From positions 1-64,000 of the forward strand of contig CAKVON010000008.1 of NCBI GenBank assembly GCA_934792625.1: a DNA stretch of 64,000 bases. The letters are read 5' to 3'. This stretch comes from an uncultured Atopobiaceae bacterium (GTDB taxonomy: Bacteria > Actinomycetota > Coriobacteriia > Coriobacteriales > Atopobiaceae). A program made the position numbers and the translations under genes. Positions 1 through 8,880 of the stretch are shown piece after piece. Position 1 is the stretch's first letter. The number at the start of each line of letters is the position of its first letter. A model generated the notes under the pieces. The model did no database searches, was not told where the DNA came from, and saw only the letters and a program-made list of their open reading frames with translations.

Positions 1-173
1 CCGCGGCCGACATGGACGCCGACATGATGGGCGCCATGGCCACCCACTCCAACCTCCGCACGCAGCCCTGCATGCCGGAGGACGTCGCCAACATCGCGCT
101 GTTCCTTTCGAGCGACGAGTCCCGCGCCCTGACCGGCCAGATCCTGGTGAGCGACTTCGGCGCGATGCTGTAG
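1..173 (+). CDS. Short-chain dehydrogenase/reductase, C-terminal end (partial)
   Basis: The frame is open from base 3 to a TAG at 171-173 and encodes 56 residues; the gene begins outside the window. The visible part has the typical SDR C-terminus: a 'PEDVANIALFLSSDESRALTGQ' type stretch (PEDVAN, FLSSDES, TGQ) followed by a short strand ending in GAML. In this family the region closes the substrate pocket and forms the last strand next to the NAD(P) fold. The substrate cannot be judged because the Rossmann and catalytic parts are missing. A bidirectional terminator follows. Confidence 0.8.
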   Translation, partial: AADMDADMMGAMATHSNLRTQPCMPEDVANIALFLSSDESRALTGQILVSDFGAML

Positions 174-257
174 GCGATAGCCTCTCCCGACCGTCGGAAT
201 CGGCGCCTGGCCCGACCGGGCCCATGGGCGTCGGGTCGTTACAACGTACGAAAAGAG

Positions 258-290
258 GAGGGACCCGGGCTTTGGGCTCGGGTCCCTCTT
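258..290. terminator. Bidirectional intrinsic terminator between the SDR gene and galT
   Basis: A 10-bp perfect stem (GAGGGACCCG with CGGGTCCCTC) has an 11-nt loop, with A-rich sequence on the left and TTTGTG on the right. It sits between two convergent genes and can serve both. Confidence 0.75.
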
Positions 291-375
291 TGTGTTGTGG
301 CATTGTTTGCGCGCCGTTGGCGCCGCTCCGGTGCGGTGTGACACCCGTGCGTCATCGGGCGGGTGGCGCGTGGCG

Positions 376-1974
376 CTACAGGCTCGCGATAAAGCGATCG
401 CAGGCGGCGCGGCCCTGCTGGTCCCACTTGAAGACGCCCGCGTCCTCGAGCACGTGGCCGAAGACGACGCCGACCTCCTCGTGCAGGATCTGGGTCGCGT
501 TGTCGGCCGTGAGCTCGGCGCCGCGGCGCTCGTAGACGTCGGCGGCCCAGGCGGCGTGGCTCGCGCAGAGCGCGTCGTCGGCCAGGCCCGCAACGTCGCC
601 CGCGAGCAGGTGGTCGCGAACGGCGGCAAGCTCGCCGACGAGGCGGGCGGGCAGGATGGCCAGGCCCATGACCTCGATCAGGCCGATGTTCTCCTTCTTG
701 ATGTGGTGGTACTCGGCGTGCGGGTGGAAGACGCCCAGCGGGTGCTCGTCGGAGGTGACGTTGCAGCGCAGGGCGAGGTAGACCTCGTAGCCGTCGCCGC
801 CCACGCGGCCGGCGGAGTCCACGCGGCGCACCACGGGGGTCACGGTGTTGTGGGGCGTGCCGTCCTCGTCGTGCGCGACGACGCCCACGGACTCGTCGGA
901 CCAGGCACGCCACGCGTCGATCACGTGGGTCGCGGCGTCCAGCAGGCTGTCCCTGCTGGCGCTGCGCAGGCGCACGACCGAAAGCGGCCAGCGCAGCACG
1001 GTGCCGGTGACGTCCGCAAAGCCGTCCATCGCGAACTCGGAGGCAACCTCGGCGCGCATCATCGGGAACTCGTGGGCGCCACCCTGGAAGTGGTCGTGCG
1101 ACAGGATCGAGCCGCCGACGATGGGCAGGTCGGCGTTGGAGCCGATGAAGTAGCCGGGCACGGTGTCGACGAAGTCGAGCAGGCACGCGAGTGCGGCACG
1201 GTCGATGTGCATGGGGCGGTGGTGGCTGCTCATGGCGATGCAGTGCTCGTTGAAGTAGGCGTAGGGGGAGTACTGCAGGCCCCAACGCTCGCCGCCGAGC
1301 TCGATCGGGATGATGCGCAGGTTCTGGCGCGCGGGGTGCGCGCCGCCCGGCGCGCTCGCGGCACGTCCGGGGTAGCCCTCGTTCTCGATGCACAGCTGGC
1401 ACGCGGGGTACTTCTCGCCAGCGTCCTTGGCAGCGCCCGCGGCCGCGATCTCGCGCGGGTCCTTCTCGGGCTTGGAGAGGTTGATCGTGATCTCGAGGTC
1501 GCCCCACTGGGTGGGGGTGGACCACTCGATGTTGCGTGCGATGGCGGAGCGGCGCACGTAGCCCGCGTCGCAGCACAGCCGGTAGAACCAGTCGGTGGCG
1601 GCCATGGGGCCGTCGGCTGTGGCCAGGCGGGCGAACTCGTCGGCGACCTGCGAGGGCTTGGGCATGAGCAGGCCCATCACGCGACAGGCCACGCGGTCGC
1701 GGCCGCTGGCGGTGTCGTCGGCGACGCCGTTTGCCACGGCCGCCTCCGCGATGGCGAGAAGTGCCGCGTCGAGGTCGAAGGCGTCGCCCGTGGCAGGCGT
1801 GGCCTCGGCGAGCACCCAGTCGACGTCGGGCGCGGGGCCAAGGGCGCCGGCGCACTCGAGGACGGCGTTGTAGGACCAGACGCGGTCGGCGGCCTTCTGC
1901 AGGCCGCGGTTGACGCAGTAGTCGACGAGCGCCTGCACGGCGTCGCGCAGGCGGGAGGTCTCGGTTACAGCCAT
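376..1974 (-). CDS. galT: Galactose-1-phosphate uridylyltransferase (type 2)
   Basis: This 532-residue protein transfers UMP from UDP-glucose to galactose-1-phosphate, the second step of the Leloir pathway. It belongs to the longer, Gram-positive type (about 500 residues, COG4468) rather than the 350-residue E. coli type. A His-rich active-site segment SHDHFQGGAHEF lies in the middle and a second His cluster, HPHAEYHHIKKENIG, lies near residue 430. The start overlaps the end of galK by 10 bases (shared ATGGCTGTAA), so the two are almost certainly translationally coupled. It is the last gene of galM-galK-galT. Confidence 0.93.
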   Translation of the reverse strand: MAVTETSRLRDAVQALVDYCVNRGLQKAADRVWSYNAVLECAGALGPAPDVDWVLAEATPATGDAFDLDAALLAIAEAAVANGVADDTASGRDRVACRVMGLLMPKPSQVADEFARLATADGPMAATDWFYRLCCDAGYVRRSAIARNIEWSTPTQWGDLEITINLSKPEKDPREIAAAGAAKDAGEKYPACQLCIENEGYPGRAASAPGGAHPARQNLRIIPIELGGERWGLQYSPYAYFNEHCIAMSSHHRPMHIDRAALACLLDFVDTVPGYFIGSNADLPIVGGSILSHDHFQGGAHEFPMMRAEVASEFAMDGFADVTGTVLRWPLSVVRLRSASRDSLLDAATHVIDAWRAWSDESVGVVAHDEDGTPHNTVTPVVRRVDSAGRVGGDGYEVYLALRCNVTSDEHPLGVFHPHAEYHHIKKENIGLIEVMGLAILPARLVGELAAVRDHLLAGDVAGLADDALCASHAAWAADVYERRGAELTADNATQILHEEVGVVFGHVLEDAGVFKWDQQGRAACDRFIASL

Positions 1975-3173
1975 GCCGCGTACGCCCCCTTGTCGGAGAC
2001 GGCGTAGCGACGGGCGGAGCCGGCGCCGAGCCAGAAGTCCATGCGCTCGACGAACTCGTCGGCGAGGTCCAGCGGCACGAAGGCCTGGATGGTGCCGCCG
2101 AAGCCGCCACCGTGGATGCGGACGGCGCCGCGGCCGTCGAGGACGTGCTCGGCCAGGCCCAGGGCGTACATCGCGGGCTGCTCGCGGCCGAGCTCGGCCA
2201 CGACGTTCTGCAGGTACATGGCGGAGCTGGCGCCGCTGGCGCGCGTCAGCCGCAGGAAGGTGTCGACGTCGGCGGACTGCAGGGCGTCCCAGCGGCGGTC
2301 GACGAGGTCGTTCTCGTACCAGTAGTGGATGCAGCGCAGCACGGCGCGGTCGCCGAACTGCTCGCGCAGCGCGGGGACCTGGCGGTCGAAGTCGGCCTTG
2401 TCGACCTCGCACAGGCGGGCGTGGCCGAGCTTGGCGGCGATGGCCTGCATCTCGCCGGGGACGGCGGCGTAGTCGTCGGTGGAGGCGGCGTGGTCGGCGC
2501 CGACCTTGACGAGCACCAGGGCGTACCCGTGGTCCTCGAAGTCGAGCTCGAGCTTCTGGGTCTTGGGGTTGGCGGAGTCCTCGAAGTCCATGAAGGCAAG
2601 GCCGCCCAGGCAGACGGCGGCCTGGTCCATCAGGCCGCAGGGCTTGCCGTAGTAGTTGTTCTCGGTGCGCTGGCTCATCTGCGCGAGGGCGACGGGCTCG
2701 GCCGCGGCGGCGTCCCACAGCACCTCCATCGCGCGGCCGAAGGCGCCCTCGACGGCGGCGGAGCTGGACAGGCCGCCGCCCGAGGGGACGGTGCAGGTCA
2801 TGGCGAGGTCGAAGCCGGCCGGCGTGGCGCCTTCGGCCGCGACCTCGTGGGCCATGCCGCGGACGAGGCTGGCGGTGGTGCCCTTCTCGTCCTCCTGGAC
2901 GTCCAGCGAGTCCAGGGCCACCTCGAACAGGGGGTAGCCCTCGGAGGCCACGCGCACGACGTTGGTGCCGTTTGCGCAGGCCAGGCCGTCGACCGCGACG
3001 TCGAGGGCCGCGGCGATGACGTGGCCGCCCTCGTGGTCGGTGTGGTTGCCCGAGATCTCGGAGCGGCCGGGCGCGTGCACGTGCAGCAGCCGCTTGCCGT
3101 CGACCGGGCCGAACGAGGCCTCGAACAGCTTGGTGAGGTGGGAGAGAAGATCAGGGCAGACGTTCTCGCTCAT
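1965..3173 (-). CDS. galK: Galactokinase
   Basis: A 402-residue GHMP kinase that phosphorylates galactose at C1 with ATP. Visible signatures are the N-terminal sugar-binding motif (HAPGRSEISGNHTDHEGGH), the glycine-rich ATP loop VPSGGGLSSSAAVEGAF around residue 130, and the C-terminal GHMP motif RIHGGGFGGT. The length is normal for the family. The ATG is preceded by AGAAAGGA at a good distance. The gene sits 53 bases downstream of galM and overlaps galT, so the three form one operon. Confidence 0.94.
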   Translation of the reverse strand: MSENVCPDLLSHLTKLFEASFGPVDGKRLLHVHAPGRSEISGNHTDHEGGHVIAAALDVAVDGLACANGTNVVRVASEGYPLFEVALDSLDVQEDEKGTTASLVRGMAHEVAAEGATPAGFDLAMTCTVPSGGGLSSSAAVEGAFGRAMEVLWDAAAAEPVALAQMSQRTENNYYGKPCGLMDQAAVCLGGLAFMDFEDSANPKTQKLELDFEDHGYALVLVKVGADHAASTDDYAAVPGEMQAIAAKLGHARLCEVDKADFDRQVPALREQFGDRAVLRCIHYWYENDLVDRRWDALQSADVDTFLRLTRASGASSAMYLQNVVAELGREQPAMYALGLAEHVLDGRGAVRIHGGGFGGTIQAFVPLDLADEFVERMDFWLGAGSARRYAVSDKGAYAAWL

Positions 3174-3226
3174 GGTGCTTCCTTTCTCGGGCGGCCCGCC
3201 GGTGCGGGTCGCGACCGCTTTGCCTG

Positions 3227-4300
3227 CTACTTGTTGGAGAAGCGATAGACGATGGTCTGGGAGTAGGGGTGTGCCGGCTCGCAGACGGGGTGGGCCCAGT
3301 CGGCATGGTGCATGTTGTCGGGCCAGAACTCGGGCTCGAAGGCGAAGCCGCAGCGCGGGGTGTAGGTGGCGCCGTGCTTGGCGTCGGCGTCGTCGAGCCA
3401 GTTGCCGGTGTAGAGGTGCGCGCCGGGCGTGGTGATGTAGATGTCGAGCGTGCGGCCGCAGGCGAGGTCCTCGGCGCTCAGGGCGTGGCGAGGCGCCGCG
3501 CCACCCTCGTAGCCGTCGACGCACAGGCAGTGGTCGTAGCCGCGGCCCTGGGCCAGCTGGGCGTCCTCGAGCCCGATGTCGCGGCCGAGCGTCTTGGGCT
3601 TGCGGAAGTCGAAGGGGGTGCCGCTGACGTCGGCAACCTCGCCCGCCGAGACGTTGTCGTCGCGAAGTGGCAGGTACCGGCTGGCGTTGACGCTGACCAC
3701 CTGGGCGAGCGCGAGCCCGGAGTCGTGGCCGGCGAGGTTCCAGTAGGTGTGGTTGGTCATGTTGACGAAGGTGGGGGCGTCCGACTCGCAGGCGTATCCG
3801 ACGGTGAGCGCCACGCCGCCTTCCGCCGAGGGCGCCAGCGAGTAGGTTGCGGTGAAGTGCCGGTTGCCAGGAAGGCCGAGCTCGCCGTCGGCGAGGTCGA
3901 TCGAGAAGGACACAGAGGCCCCGTCCTCGGCCGCGTCGGCGTCCCAGACGCGCTTGTGCAGGCCGTGGGCGAGGTCGGTGTGCAGGTTGTTGCGGTTGTC
4001 GGGCCCGTCGTTGCGCGGCATCTGGTAGGTGGTGCCACCGAGGGTGACCTGGCCTCGGTCGGTGCGGTTGGCGGACGGGCCGATGGTGGCGCCGTAGCAG
4101 GCGGGGTTGTCGAAGTAGCCGTCCAGCCGGTCGAACCCGAGCACGACGTCGGCCTGGCGTCCTTCTCGGTCGGGCGCGCACAGCGAGAGCAGGGTCGCGC
4201 CGAAGTCCGTGACGCGTGCCGTCACCTCGCCGCAGGAGAGCGTGTAGACGCTCGCGTCCGTTCCGTCGTCGGTCTTGCCAAAGCGCTTGATGTCAGCCAT
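3227..4300 (-). CDS. galM: Aldose 1-epimerase (mutarotase)
   Basis: A 357-residue protein that interconverts beta- and alpha-D-galactose so that galactokinase can use it. It carries the family landmarks FGATLLSL near the N-terminus, NRTDRGQ, the catalytic histidine region TNHTYWNLAG and, near the C-terminus, the catalytic glutamate region FEPEFWPD. It is the first gene of the gal operon. A start at 4300 is chosen because the protein then begins MADIKRFGK and a GGGGG stretch lies about 8 bases upstream. The promoter region is shared with a divergent LacI-type regulator and holds a 17-bp operator-like sequence (4374-4390). Confidence 0.92.
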   Translation of the reverse strand: MADIKRFGKTDDGTDASVYTLSCGEVTARVTDFGATLLSLCAPDREGRQADVVLGFDRLDGYFDNPACYGATIGPSANRTDRGQVTLGGTTYQMPRNDGPDNRNNLHTDLAHGLHKRVWDADAAEDGASVSFSIDLADGELGLPGNRHFTATYSLAPSAEGGVALTVGYACESDAPTFVNMTNHTYWNLAGHDSGLALAQVVSVNASRYLPLRDDNVSAGEVADVSGTPFDFRKPKTLGRDIGLEDAQLAQGRGYDHCLCVDGYEGGAAPRHALSAEDLACGRTLDIYITTPGAHLYTGNWLDDADAKHGATYTPRCGFAFEPEFWPDNMHHADWAHPVCEPAHPYSQTIVYRFSNK

Positions 4301-4373
4301 GACATGCCCCCGAAGGTCGTTTGTTGTGCCTGAGCTGCCGTTTGGCAGAGTCGCACAGGTTCTTCTCGCTATT

Positions 4374-4390
4374 ATTGTTAACGTACTCAT
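4374..4390. promoter_or_regulatory. Candidate galactose-regulon operator 1
   Basis: The sequence ATTGTTAACGTACTCAT lies between galM and the divergent LacI-type gene. Exactly the same 17 bases occur inverted at 7313-7329 in front of mglA, and a close variant at 5807-5823 in front of mglB. The centre GTTAAC-GTAC is partly palindromic, as expected for a LacI-family dimer site. Confidence 0.65.
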
Positions 4391-4399
4391 TGCATCGCG

Positions 4400-4442
4400 A
4401 GGGACTTTTGGGCCAATTCCCGCAATCGGTCCAAAAGTCCCT
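4400..4442. repeat. 12-bp inverted repeat in the leader of the LacI-type gene
   Basis: AGGGACTTTTGG at 4400-4411 pairs perfectly with CCAAAAGTCCCT at 4431-4442, with a 19-nt spacer. It lies between operator 1 and the start of the regulator gene and could be a second operator or an RNA hairpin. No T-run follows on the + strand. Confidence 0.55.
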
Positions 4443-4528
4443 GCGAGTGGTTGGGTGGTATCCTGTGCAGCTATAAAGTGCCGGCCGACGAGCAAATGGC
4501 CGCGAGCGTCTATGGGGGTGGATGTCAA

Positions 4529-5569
4529 ATGGGTGGAAGCGGGCGAGCGGACGAGCGAGTGCAGCCTGGCCGCACGGTCTCGATGAACGACGTCGCGCGC
4601 CTTGCCGGCGTCTCGCAGCAGACCGTCTCGCGCGTGGCCAACGACATGCCCAACGTCAGCGAGCGCACTCGCAAGCGCGTGCGCGAGGCGATGGAGGAGC
4701 TTGGCTTTCGCGTCAACTACGCGGGACGTTCCCTCAGGGACGGCAGGTACCACTCCGTCGGCCTGTGCGTGAACGACATCACCGAGTTCGGCAACCTCTC
4801 GATGCTCGACGGCGTCACCGCCGCCGCGCGCGAGCGTGGCTACGCCGTGACCCTGATCGAGGTCAGCAAGGACAAGGAGTTCTCGCTGGGCGAGGCGTCG
4901 CGCTCGATGGCGGCCTTGCCCGTCGACGGCGTCATCTTCGGCATGAGCCGCCTGGCGCCGGACTTCGACGAGTTCTCGCCGCAGCCTGGCCTGCCGTCGG
5001 TGATCGTGTCGATGTGCGAGCACCCGCGCTGCACCACGGTCGACTCCGACCAGTACCAGTGCGCCCTCACGCTGATGGGCCACCTGATGGCCAATGGCCA
5101 CACCCAGATCCGCTATGTCGCAGGCCCCGAGTCCTCCATCGACGAGGGCTACCGCCAGGCAGGTTGGCGCGACACCCTCCAGAAGAGGGGGTTGCCCGTC
5201 GTCGAGCCGATCCGAGGCGACTGGTCGGCCGACAGCGGCTACGAGGCGGCCTGCCGCATGCTCGAGCACGATCGCGTGTTCACCGCGGTCTTCGCCGCGA
5301 ACGACCAGATGGCAAACGGCGTCATCTGGGCCCTGCGTGACCACGGCCTGCGCGTCCCGGAGGACGTGAGCGTGGTCGGCGTCGACGACTCGCTTGCCGA
5401 CTACGTCCCCAACAGCAGGCTCACCACCGTGCGCTTCGACAACCACCAGCGCGGTCGCACCGCCTTCGAGCATGCCATCCCGCTCGACCCCGCCAACAAC
5501 CCGGTGGTGGCCATCCGCATTCCCGGCACGCTCGTCGAGCGCGCCTCGGTGGCGCCGGTCGGCCTCTAG
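4529..5569 (+). CDS. LacI/GalR-family transcriptional regulator
   Basis: A 346-residue repressor with an N-terminal helix-turn-helix (SMNDVARLAGVSQQTVSRV, about residues 15-35, with a hinge helix at about 60) and a periplasmic-binding-protein-like effector domain (VFAANDQMANGVIWAL, SVVGVDDS). The ATG at 4529 has a GGGGGTGG stretch upstream; an internal ATG directly at MNDVARL would also give a standard LacI protein. It is divergent from galM and directly upstream of mglB, so it is the natural candidate to bind the three shared operator sequences and to sense galactose or a related sugar. Its ligand is inferred from context only. Confidence 0.88.
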   Translation: MGGSGRADERVQPGRTVSMNDVARLAGVSQQTVSRVANDMPNVSERTRKRVREAMEELGFRVNYAGRSLRDGRYHSVGLCVNDITEFGNLSMLDGVTAAARERGYAVTLIEVSKDKEFSLGEASRSMAALPVDGVIFGMSRLAPDFDEFSPQPGLPSVIVSMCEHPRCTTVDSDQYQCALTLMGHLMANGHTQIRYVAGPESSIDEGYRQAGWRDTLQKRGLPVVEPIRGDWSADSGYEAACRMLEHDRVFTAVFAANDQMANGVIWALRDHGLRVPEDVSVVGVDDSLADYVPNSRLTTVRFDNHQRGRTAFEHAIPLDPANNPVVAIRIPGTLVERASVAPVGL

Positions 5570-5692
5570 GCGCCGTGCCGACGGCGCTTCTCGGTCCCGA
5601 ATGGTCCGCAGACGAGCTTGCCCGTGCGGATGCGGCCGTTTTTGACTGGTCGAATAATTAACCATATGTTGCTGTTTAACTGCGATTGTCCT

Positions 5693-5739
5693 GAGGGGCC
5701 GCCTCGCTTGCCAGAGGGCGGCCCTCTTCAATTGGTACC
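5693..5739 (+). terminator. Intrinsic terminator after the LacI-type gene
   Basis: A strong GC stem (GAGGGGCCGCC against GGCGGCCCTC, one bulged G) is followed by TTCAATTGG. It separates the regulator from mglB. Confidence 0.7.
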
Positions 5740-5806
5740 GTTCGCGGTTGCAAAACAGACCGTTCGGCATTGCTCAAGATTGTTTCGCGATTGTTGCGGC
5801 GCGCGA

Positions 5807-5823
5807 ATGTTAGCGTACGCAAT
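5807..5823. promoter_or_regulatory. Candidate galactose-regulon operator 2 (mglB promoter)
   Basis: ATGTTAGCGTACGCAAT matches operator 1 at 13 of 17 positions and lies about 135 bases upstream of mglB, in the gap 5740-5956 that must carry its promoter. Confidence 0.5.
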
Positions 5824-5956
5824 CAGAGATGGCCACAGATGGGTGGTCAACTTAGCAGTCCTTGCGCCACCGTTCCTCTGGTGTCTCGGCGGGATTCGTC
5901 CCGCTGCAAGATAAATGGCGTGCGGAAGGCACGCAGATAGGGAAGGGAAGATCGTT

Positions 5957-7228
5957 ATGGCAGTTTCTCGTCGTGATTTCCTCAAGTACTGTGGTCTTGG
6001 CCTGACCACCGTGGCCGCTAGCGGCCTCGTGGGTTGTGGCGGTGGCGGCGACGCTGCCTCTGGTGATGCGGTCGCCAACAAGGACAAGCCGGTCGTCTTC
6101 TTCAACCGCCAGCCGTCCAACAGTTCCACCGGTGAGCTCGACATGACCACCCTCAACTGGAACAAGGACACCTACTACGTCGGCTTCGACGCCAACCAGG
6201 GTGGCGAGCTCGAGGGCCAGATGGTCGTCGACTACATCAAGGCGAACATCGACAAGATCGACCGCAACGGCGACGGCATCATCGGCTACGTCCTCGCCAT
6301 CGGCGACGTGGGCCACAACGACTCCATCGCCCGTACCCGTGGCTGCCGCAAGGCCCTCGGTACCGCTGTCGAGAAGGACGGCGCCATCGTCTCCGAGGCC
6401 GCCGGCACCAACACCGACGGCTCCGCCACCGTCGTCAAGGACGGCGAGATCGAGGTCAACGGCAAGAAGTACAAGGTCCGCGAGCTGGCCTCGCAGGAGA
6501 TGAAGAACTCCGCCGGCGCCACCTGGGATGCCGCCACCGCCGGTAACGCCCTGGGCTCCTGGGCTTCCTCCTTCGGCGACCAGATTGACGTCATCGTCTC
6601 CAACAACGACGGCATGGGCATGGCCATGTTCAACGGCTGGTCCAAGGAGCACAAGGTCCCGACCTTCGGCTACGATGCCAACTCCGACGCCGTTGCCGCC
6701 ATCTCCGAGGGCTACGCCGGCACCATCTCCCAGAACCCGGCCGTCCAGGCCTACCTCACCCTGCGCCTGCTCCGCAACGCGCTCGACGGCGTTGACATCA
6801 ACACCGGCATCTCCGAGGCCGACGACGCCGGCAACGTCCTCGACGAGGCCGACTTCAAGTACAGCGAGGAGGATCGTTCCTACTACGCGATGAACCTCGC
6901 CGTCACCGCCGAGAACGCCGATAAGTTCAAGGACGCCACCGCCCTGTACGAGAAGGCCCAGGCCCAGCTCGACGCCGAGAAGCACCCCGAGAAGAAGGTC
7001 TGGCTGGACATCTACAACTCGGCTGACAACTTCCTGTCCGCCACCTACCAGCCGCTGCTCCAGAAGTACGACAAGCTGCTCAACCTCAAGGTCGAGTACA
7101 TCGGCGGCGACGGCCAGACCGAGTCCAACATCACCAACCGCCTCGGCAACCCGGGCGAGTACGACGCGTTCGCCATCAACATGGTGAAGACCGACAACGG
7201 CGGCTCCTACACCTCGCTGCTGGCCTAG
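5957..7228 (+). CDS. mglB: Galactose/methyl-galactoside ABC transporter, substrate-binding lipoprotein
   Basis: This 423-residue extracytoplasmic sugar-binding protein starts with a twin-arginine signal (SRRDFLKYCG) followed by a lipobox ending LVGCGG, so it is probably exported folded by Tat and lipid-anchored. It keeps the MglB calcium-loop pattern (DRNGDGIIGYV, about residue 115) and sugar-contact regions such as SNNDGMGMAMFNGW and FGYDANSDAVAAI. The family in E. coli is about 330 residues. The extra length here is an insertion before residue 200 and a C-terminal 90-residue addition (after NLAVTAENADKF). The start at 5957 is chosen because it opens the signal peptide and follows AAGGGAAG. 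Confidence 0.9.
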   Translation: MAVSRRDFLKYCGLGLTTVAASGLVGCGGGGDAASGDAVANKDKPVVFFNRQPSNSSTGELDMTTLNWNKDTYYVGFDANQGGELEGQMVVDYIKANIDKIDRNGDGIIGYVLAIGDVGHNDSIARTRGCRKALGTAVEKDGAIVSEAAGTNTDGSATVVKDGEIEVNGKKYKVRELASQEMKNSAGATWDAATAGNALGSWASSFGDQIDVIVSNNDGMGMAMFNGWSKEHKVPTFGYDANSDAVAAISEGYAGTISQNPAVQAYLTLRLLRNALDGVDINTGISEADDAGNVLDEADFKYSEEDRSYYAMNLAVTAENADKFKDATALYEKAQAQLDAEKHPEKKVWLDIYNSADNFLSATYQPLLQKYDKLLNLKVEYIGGDGQTESNITNRLGNPGEYDAFAINMVKTDNGGSYTSLLA

Positions 7229-7264
7229 CGTTGACTTCGACGTCTGACACCTAAGTGGACGTGT

Positions 7265-7299
7265 GGGCCGGGGGGAGTCGCATCTCTCCCCGGCCCTTT
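7265..7299 (+). terminator. Hairpin between mglB and mglA
   Basis: A 12-bp GC stem at 7265-7276 and 7285-7296 is followed by CTTTGCAT. As a partial terminator it would make mglB more abundant than mglA and mglC, which is usual for binding-protein operons. Confidence 0.65.
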
Positions 7300-7312
7300 G
7301 CATATCAAACAG

Positions 7313-7329
7313 ATGAGTACGTTAACAAT
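7313..7329. promoter_or_regulatory. Candidate galactose-regulon operator 3 (upstream of mglA)
   Basis: ATGAGTACGTTAACAAT is the exact reverse complement of operator 1. It sits 26 bases before the mglA start, just after the hairpin that follows mglB. This suggests mglA has its own regulated promoter. Confidence 0.65.
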
Positions 7330-7355
7330 TACCAGGGGTAAAGAGGGGTGATCAA

Positions 7356-8864
7356 ATGGCGGATGAGCAAGAGGACTACGTCCTGCAAATCCATGGGATG
7401 AGCAAGTCGTTCGGTCGCAACAGGGTCCTCGACCACATCAACCTCAACGTGCGTCGCGGTACCGTGATGGGACTCATGGGCGAGAACGGCGCAGGCAAGT
7501 CCACCATGATGAAGTGCCTGTTCGGCACTTATCAGAAGGACGAGGGTGACATCATCCTCGACGGGCGCGAGGTGAGCTTCTCCGGTCCCAAGGACGCGCT
7601 GGAAAACGGCGTAGCCATGGTCCACCAGGAGCTCAACCAGTGCCTCGAGCGCAACGTTGTCGACAACCTGTTCCTCGGTCGCTACCCGACCAACGCGGCA
7701 GGCATCATCGACGAGGCCCGCATGAAGAAGGAGGCCTCGGACCTGTTCCGCCGCCTCGGCATGACGGTCAACCTCACGCAGCCGATGAAGAACATGAGCG
7801 TCTCGCAGCGCCAGATGTGCGAGATCGCCAAGGCAATCTCCTACAACGCCAAGGTCATCGTGCTCGACGAGCCCACCTCGTCGCTCATGGCCCAGGAGGT
7901 CGAGAAGCTCTTCTCGATGATGCGCATGCTCAAGAGCCAGGGCATTGCGCTCGTCTATATCTCGCACAAGATGGACGAGATCTTCGAGATCTGCGACGAC
8001 GTCTCGGTGCTTCGTGACGGCAACCTCGTCATGACCAAGAGCACCAAGGACACCGACATGAACGAGCTGATCTCCGCAATGGTCGGCCGTTCGCTCGAGA
8101 ACCGCTTCCCGCCGGTCGACAACGAGCCCGGCGAGCCGATCCTGTCGGTCCAGCACCTTTCCACCAAGTACGAGCCGCACCTCAAGGACGTCACCTTCGA
8201 CGTCCGCAAGGGCGAGATCTTCGGTCTGTATGGCCTGGTCGGCGCCGGCCGAACCGAGCTTCTGGAGACCATCTTCGGCGTGCGTACCCGTGCCGCCGGC
8301 CGCGTCTACTTCCGCGACCGCCTGATGAACTTCTCGAGCGCCCGCGACGCCATGGACCACGGCTTTGCCCTCATCACCGAGGAGCGCAAGGCAAATGGCC
8401 TGTTCCTCAAGGGTGACCTGACGTTCAACACCACCATCGCCAACCTTGGCCAGTACAAGAGCGGCCCCGCCCTGTCCAACGACAAGATGGTCCGCGCCAC
8501 GGCTGCCGAGATCAAGACGATGAACACCAAGTGCATGGGCCCCGATGACCTCATCTCGTCGCTTTCCGGCGGCAACCAGCAGAAGGTCATCTTTGGCAAG
8601 TGGCTCGAGCGCGGGCCGCAGGTCTTCATGATGGACGAGCCCACGCGTGGCATCGACGTCGGCGCCAAGTACGAGATCTACGAGCTGATCATCAAGATGG
8701 CCAAGCAGGGCAAGACCATCATCGTGGTCTCGTCGGAGATGCCCGAGATCCTGGGCATCACCAACCGCATCGGCGTCATGTCCAACGGTCGTCTCTCGGG
8801 CATCGTCAACACCAAGGAGACCAACCAGGAAGAGCTGCTGCGCCTGAGCGCGAAGTACCTGTAA
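7356..8864 (+). CDS. mglA: Galactose/methyl-galactoside ABC transporter, ATP-binding protein
   Basis: A 502-residue ABC protein with two ATPase domains in one chain, as in other ribose/galactose importers. The first domain has Walker A GENGAGKST (about residue 43), a degenerate signature MSVSQRQ and Walker B VIVLDEPTSSL. The second has a modified P-loop GLVGAGRTELLETIFG, a good signature LSGGNQQK and MMDEPTRGIDVG. It powers sugar uptake with mglB and mglC. An AGAGGGGTGATCAA ribosome binding site precedes the ATG. Confidence 0.93.
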   Translation: MADEQEDYVLQIHGMSKSFGRNRVLDHINLNVRRGTVMGLMGENGAGKSTMMKCLFGTYQKDEGDIILDGREVSFSGPKDALENGVAMVHQELNQCLERNVVDNLFLGRYPTNAAGIIDEARMKKEASDLFRRLGMTVNLTQPMKNMSVSQRQMCEIAKAISYNAKVIVLDEPTSSLMAQEVEKLFSMMRMLKSQGIALVYISHKMDEIFEICDDVSVLRDGNLVMTKSTKDTDMNELISAMVGRSLENRFPPVDNEPGEPILSVQHLSTKYEPHLKDVTFDVRKGEIFGLYGLVGAGRTELLETIFGVRTRAAGRVYFRDRLMNFSSARDAMDHGFALITEERKANGLFLKGDLTFNTTIANLGQYKSGPALSNDKMVRATAAEIKTMNTKCMGPDDLISSLSGGNQQKVIFGKWLERGPQVFMMDEPTRGIDVGAKYEIYELIIKMAKQGKTIIVVSSEMPEILGITNRIGVMSNGRLSGIVNTKETNQEELLRLSAKYL

Positions 8865-8880
8865 CGGAAGGGGAGATCAC

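Noticed and set aside
239..2110. Long antisense ORF over galT, and similar long frames opposite mglB, the flavin reductase, valS and others
   Set aside because: Arg/Pro- or Val/Gly-rich shadow frames caused by high GC in the third codon position; they overlap well-supported genes and lack ribosome binding sites.
4275..4586. ORF across the galM/LacI intergenic region
   Set aside because: It overlaps the operator and both start regions and is explained by the inverted repeat.
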